Origin: Chaetoceros tenuissimus
Lineage: Eukaryota > Bacillariophyta > Thalassiosirophyceae > Chaetocerotales > Chaetocerotaceae
Length of the DNA stretch: 64,000 nucleotides
Assembly: GCA_021927905.1 (NCBI GenBank)
Contig: BLLK01000020.1
Span: forward strand, 1,240,001-1,304,000
Reading direction: 5' to 3'
Every line of letters starts with the position of its first letter. Within the stretch, counting starts at the first letter, position 1. The position numbers and the translations under genes were made by a program. The notes beneath the pieces are model-generated. The model was not told the DNA's origin, ran no database searches, and saw only the letters and a list, made by a program, of their open reading frames with translations. Of the stretch, positions 60,963 to 64,000 are shown piece by piece.

Positions 60963-63900
60963 TTAAACTGCATGATACTTGATATCCAAACGATGCGCCC
61001 CAAACGGATACCCATCCTCCCTTGTTATATCAAATATATAACCATCACTCTGATAAGACACATACATGTGCTTGTTATCTGGTGAAAATGCTAAACCAGT
61101 TGTTTCAGAACTCAAGTCCCCGCCATCAATGATGCGATAGAAGTCTCCGTTCACATCGCGAGCATGTATTCCGTTATCGCTAGCTGCTTCTTCGCAGAAG
61201 TACAGCATATCGTTGTCTGAATCATTAGCAAGGATACGTTGGATTTGATCAGGCTGACCAGAGAAAGCACCTAGTGTAGAGGAAAAGTATGTGCATATTA
61301 GAAATTCATATTGAAATGCGCACATCGGTGATTTGAAATATAAAAAGAAACAAATCATACCTTGATTGGTCGATTGCCATGTGTATGTTCTTGCATCAAG
61401 ATCCAAGATGAACAACCTCTTCTGACCCTTTGTGGTAAAGTACAAGATTCCATCTCGTATGTCAATACCCTCTGCTGATGGATAATGCTGAGATGCATTA
61501 TTGTCACCAACACTACGAACATCCGTCCATGAAAAATAACCTGAATTTGTACCTGATGTTGGATTAAGAACCAACCAATGATGCACACCGTTAGTACCCT
61601 GATCTGTTAATACCTTACTGTAGTCACCTGTGCTCTCTGCTGCAGCTACAATCACACTGTCTGGAGTATAGCGAACCATTGCACCATTAGAACGATCATG
61701 CGTGACATAGAAAGTAGGCGCAAGCCTGTTTCTTGCGTCATATGCAAAGGACTCATACGCCCCTCCACTGTTTCCAATCACTGTTTGTGCAGATGTTCCT
61801 GTGTAAGGATCGACCTCATGCACCTGGCCACCACTAGTTTCCTCACAGGTTACCCATGTACCCCAATATGTTTTACCTAAACAATGAGGATGAACATTAA
61901 TAAAAACTTTAAGATAGGTTCAAAACAATTTAAGCGAGGACAGCAATAATCACACTCACCTCCTCCGCAGTTCTGGGATGTAGTGTCCAAAATCATCTCA
62001 TAATTTGTCATTTCGCCACTGGAATCAAAATGAATTGCACCCACACCACCATTTGTTGTCTCGCTGTTGGATACATAGATCCATCCGCCATCGCTTTTTG
62101 GGAAGACAGCAGCTGCATCTGGGTCGACATGGAAATTGGTTCCGAAGAGAGGGGTATACGATCTCGCAATCAGTCTAGCAGTGAGACCTACACTCAATTT
62201 AATATTTGTCTGGATTTCCGGAACGTAGAAATTAACAAGTTGACCAGGTATGTATGTAACATCGCCATTGGTTGGTGCATCATAGCAATAATTAAGTCCA
62301 GATATGTCATCAGGTGACCCAGTGACACAGTTTGGAATCGGCTCACTTCCACTACGGATAAAACACTTCAGACTACCTTCACAATCACTATCCACCAAAC
62401 ATGATCCATAGCACATTGGACAAGGATTAGCTGAAGTACATTCGGCTTCGCGGATTCTCAAGGAATCTTCATAGAACTCGTTCGGTGGAGGACCTCCAGG
62501 GTTGACGCAAATGTCTTTAGCATACACATCTGTCAAACCACCTTCACCTGAGCATCCGGTGACAGGTTCAAGTCCACTACGTTGTTCACAGATGAGATTT
62601 CCCGCACAATCCTCATCTCCGTCGCAATCTCCTTCGCATTCAAGACACAAAAATGTTGTAGGATCGCACTCCCCAACATAATTTATGAATCCAGTAGGTA
62701 CATTTTGAACTTGAAAACAGAAATCTTTACCAGAATAAAGATCTGAAGAAAAGGAGCAACCAGGTACAGTCTCCAAACCATTTGCATTGCTGCGCTGAGC
62801 ACACCTCATATCGCCTTGACAGTCAGAGTTGGAATCACTGTAGAGGAATGAATAGAAGTCAGTCGAAAATCCTCCCAATTTAAAATACAATGAAACACGA
62901 TGAATGTGAAATAAGACACCACAGAATCGATGGTCAAGAACTTACCAGTCACCAGTGCAAAGCCCACAATTTATACAATCACCATTGAGGACAATGTCTG
63001 TAAGCGCTGGTTTGACACAAATGTCTTTTGCATATAAATCGGTGCTTCCTCCTTCTCCTGAGCACCCAGGAACTGCTTCGAAACCAGTCCTCTGTTTACA
63101 GATAAGATTACCCGCACAATCGTCGTCGGCATCACTGTACAAATAAATAAAACATGATATGAGATTTGCCATATCTCTACAAAATACTGTAGTCTTGGTA
63201 ATAAATAAAGGATGAGTTTTGAGTAAAACTTACCAGTCGCCTTCACATTCATTGCAATAATACCGAGTTGGATCACACTCTCCGACATAGTTGATGACTC
63301 CTGTTGGTACACTCTGCACTTGGAAACAGAAATCTTCTCCTGCAAATCTTTTCCCGTCAAGAAAGCTACAACCTGGAACATTTTCGAGTCCATTCGCATT
63401 ACTGCGTTGGGCACATCGCAAATCTCCTTGACAGTGCCCATCACTTTGTATTTAAAATACAAACAATAAGGTCAATCTTTTCTCAAATATAATAAATATC
63501 AAGATTGCTTACTTACTTGTCACAATCGCCAGTACAAAGTGCACAATTTGTACAATCTAACTCTGGGACAATCTGTAATAATGGATACGAATAGCTAGGC
63601 GATGGAGTAACGGCAACTGTGGGAGAAGATGTTGGAGCTGGTGTGACCGCAACCACGGGAGAAGATGTCGGAGCTGGTGTGACCGCAACCGTGGGAGAAG
63701 ATGTTGGAGCTGGTGTGACCGCAACCGTGGGAGAAGATGTTGGAGCTGATGTGATCACTGTAGTAGGGTTTGAGGTAGGGTTTGCAGTTTCTGGTCTCAT
63801 GCAAATATCCTTCTTCAAGACGTCTGTGCTCCCACCTTCACCAATGCAACCCGGCACTTCTTCAAATCCACTTCTTTGACGACAGATTAGATCCCCTGAG

Positions 63901-64000
63901 CAATCATCATCATTATCACAATCTCCCTCGCACACGCCGCATAAGTAAGTAGAAGGATCACACTCTCCAACATAATTGATAACATTATCCTCAACTATCT
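60963..64000 (-). CDS. Secreted cysteine-rich PhoX/DUF839-like protein 2 (partial, 5' end off window)
   Basis: Visible exons: complement(join(60963..61270, 61361..61876, 61960..62837, 62946..63134, 63234..63443, 63517..>64000)). The last three exons mirror gene 1 exon for exon (308, 516 vs 504, 878 vs 875 nt), with the same WGTWVTCEE signature and near-identical sequence; exon 61361..61876 adds 4 residues (TNSGY region). Upstream are at least four Cys-rich modules, two of them on separate phase-2/phase-2 exons (189 and 210 nt). The 63517 exon holds a TPAPTSSPTVAV tandem linker and stays open to the window edge. Function as for gene 1. Start and N-terminal domains not visible. Confidence 0.8.
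63607..63748 (-). repeat. 36-bp minisatellite coding for a Pro/Thr/Ser linker
   Basis: Four tandem units of 34-36 bp (63607-63640, 63641-63676, 63677-63712, 63713-63748), the last two identical. On the coding strand each gives TPAPTSSPTVAV. This is a mucin-like spacer between Cys-rich modules and is likely to vary in copy number. Confidence 0.9.

Noticed and set aside
63619-63879. Gly/Val/Asp repeat frame on the plus strand
   Set aside because: It is the antisense reading of the 36-bp minisatellite inside the PhoX-like gene.
1-64000. CRISPR arrays, operons or ribosome binding sites
   Set aside because: None present; introns, plastid-type presequences and gene spacing mark this as eukaryotic nuclear DNA.

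Overview
This looks like nuclear DNA of a diatom (ochrophyte alga): AT-rich, densely packed, with short GT-AG introns of mostly 45-270 bp. Four predicted proteins (PAP/fibrillin, dehydroquinase-shikimate dehydrogenase, a one-helix LHC-like protein and a MATE transporter) start with a signal peptide followed by a Phe-led transit peptide, the ASAF-type signal for import into a red-algal-derived secondary plastid. A SHAQKYF-type MYB factor and secreted proteins built from D-x-D-C cysteine-rich modules fit the same group. A Chaetoceros-like centric diatom is a guess only.

Layout. 1-12.1 kb: partial LCAT-like lipase, an MCTP-like C2 membrane protein, a divergent pair of secreted proteins (trypsin and lectin-like), Pch2/TRIP13 ATPase, ankyrin protein, coiled-coil protein and a GGCT-like enzyme. 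12.1-19.1 kb: plastid fibrillin, copy A of an unknown 999-residue family, a transposon fragment, tRNA-Leu(CAG) and a degenerate tandem repeat. 19.6-29.6 kb: shikimate-pathway fusion, GDP-mannose 4,6-dehydratase, DDRGK1-like protein, PHD-finger protein, one-helix protein and sulfite oxidase. 29.8-42.9 kb: plant-type O-fucosyltransferase, a hAT-like MITE, PDK1-like kinase, a three-exon trypsin with cysteine-rich tail, a three-exon kinase, two unknown membrane proteins, a MYB factor and LSm2. 43.7-49.1 kb: a circularly permuted tRNA-Ile(UAU) gene, then copies B and C of the unknown family. 49.3-56.3 kb: MYND protein, PTPMT1-like phosphatase, plastid MATE transporter and an N6-adenine-type methyltransferase. 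56.3-64 kb: two tandem secreted genes joining cysteine-rich modules to a PhoX/DUF839-like domain; the second runs off the right edge.

Most genes are unrelated single-copy housekeeping genes in alternating orientation. Two areas stand out. The first is 43.7-49.1 kb: a tRNA gene whose 3' half precedes its 5' half with a bulge-helix-bulge at the junction, followed by a three-member unknown family in which one copy fuses its sense 5' end to an inverted 3' fragment. The second is the tandem PhoX-like pair, whose exons look like shuffled modules. Splice joins given below were worked out by hand from GT/AG sites and reading-frame phase.
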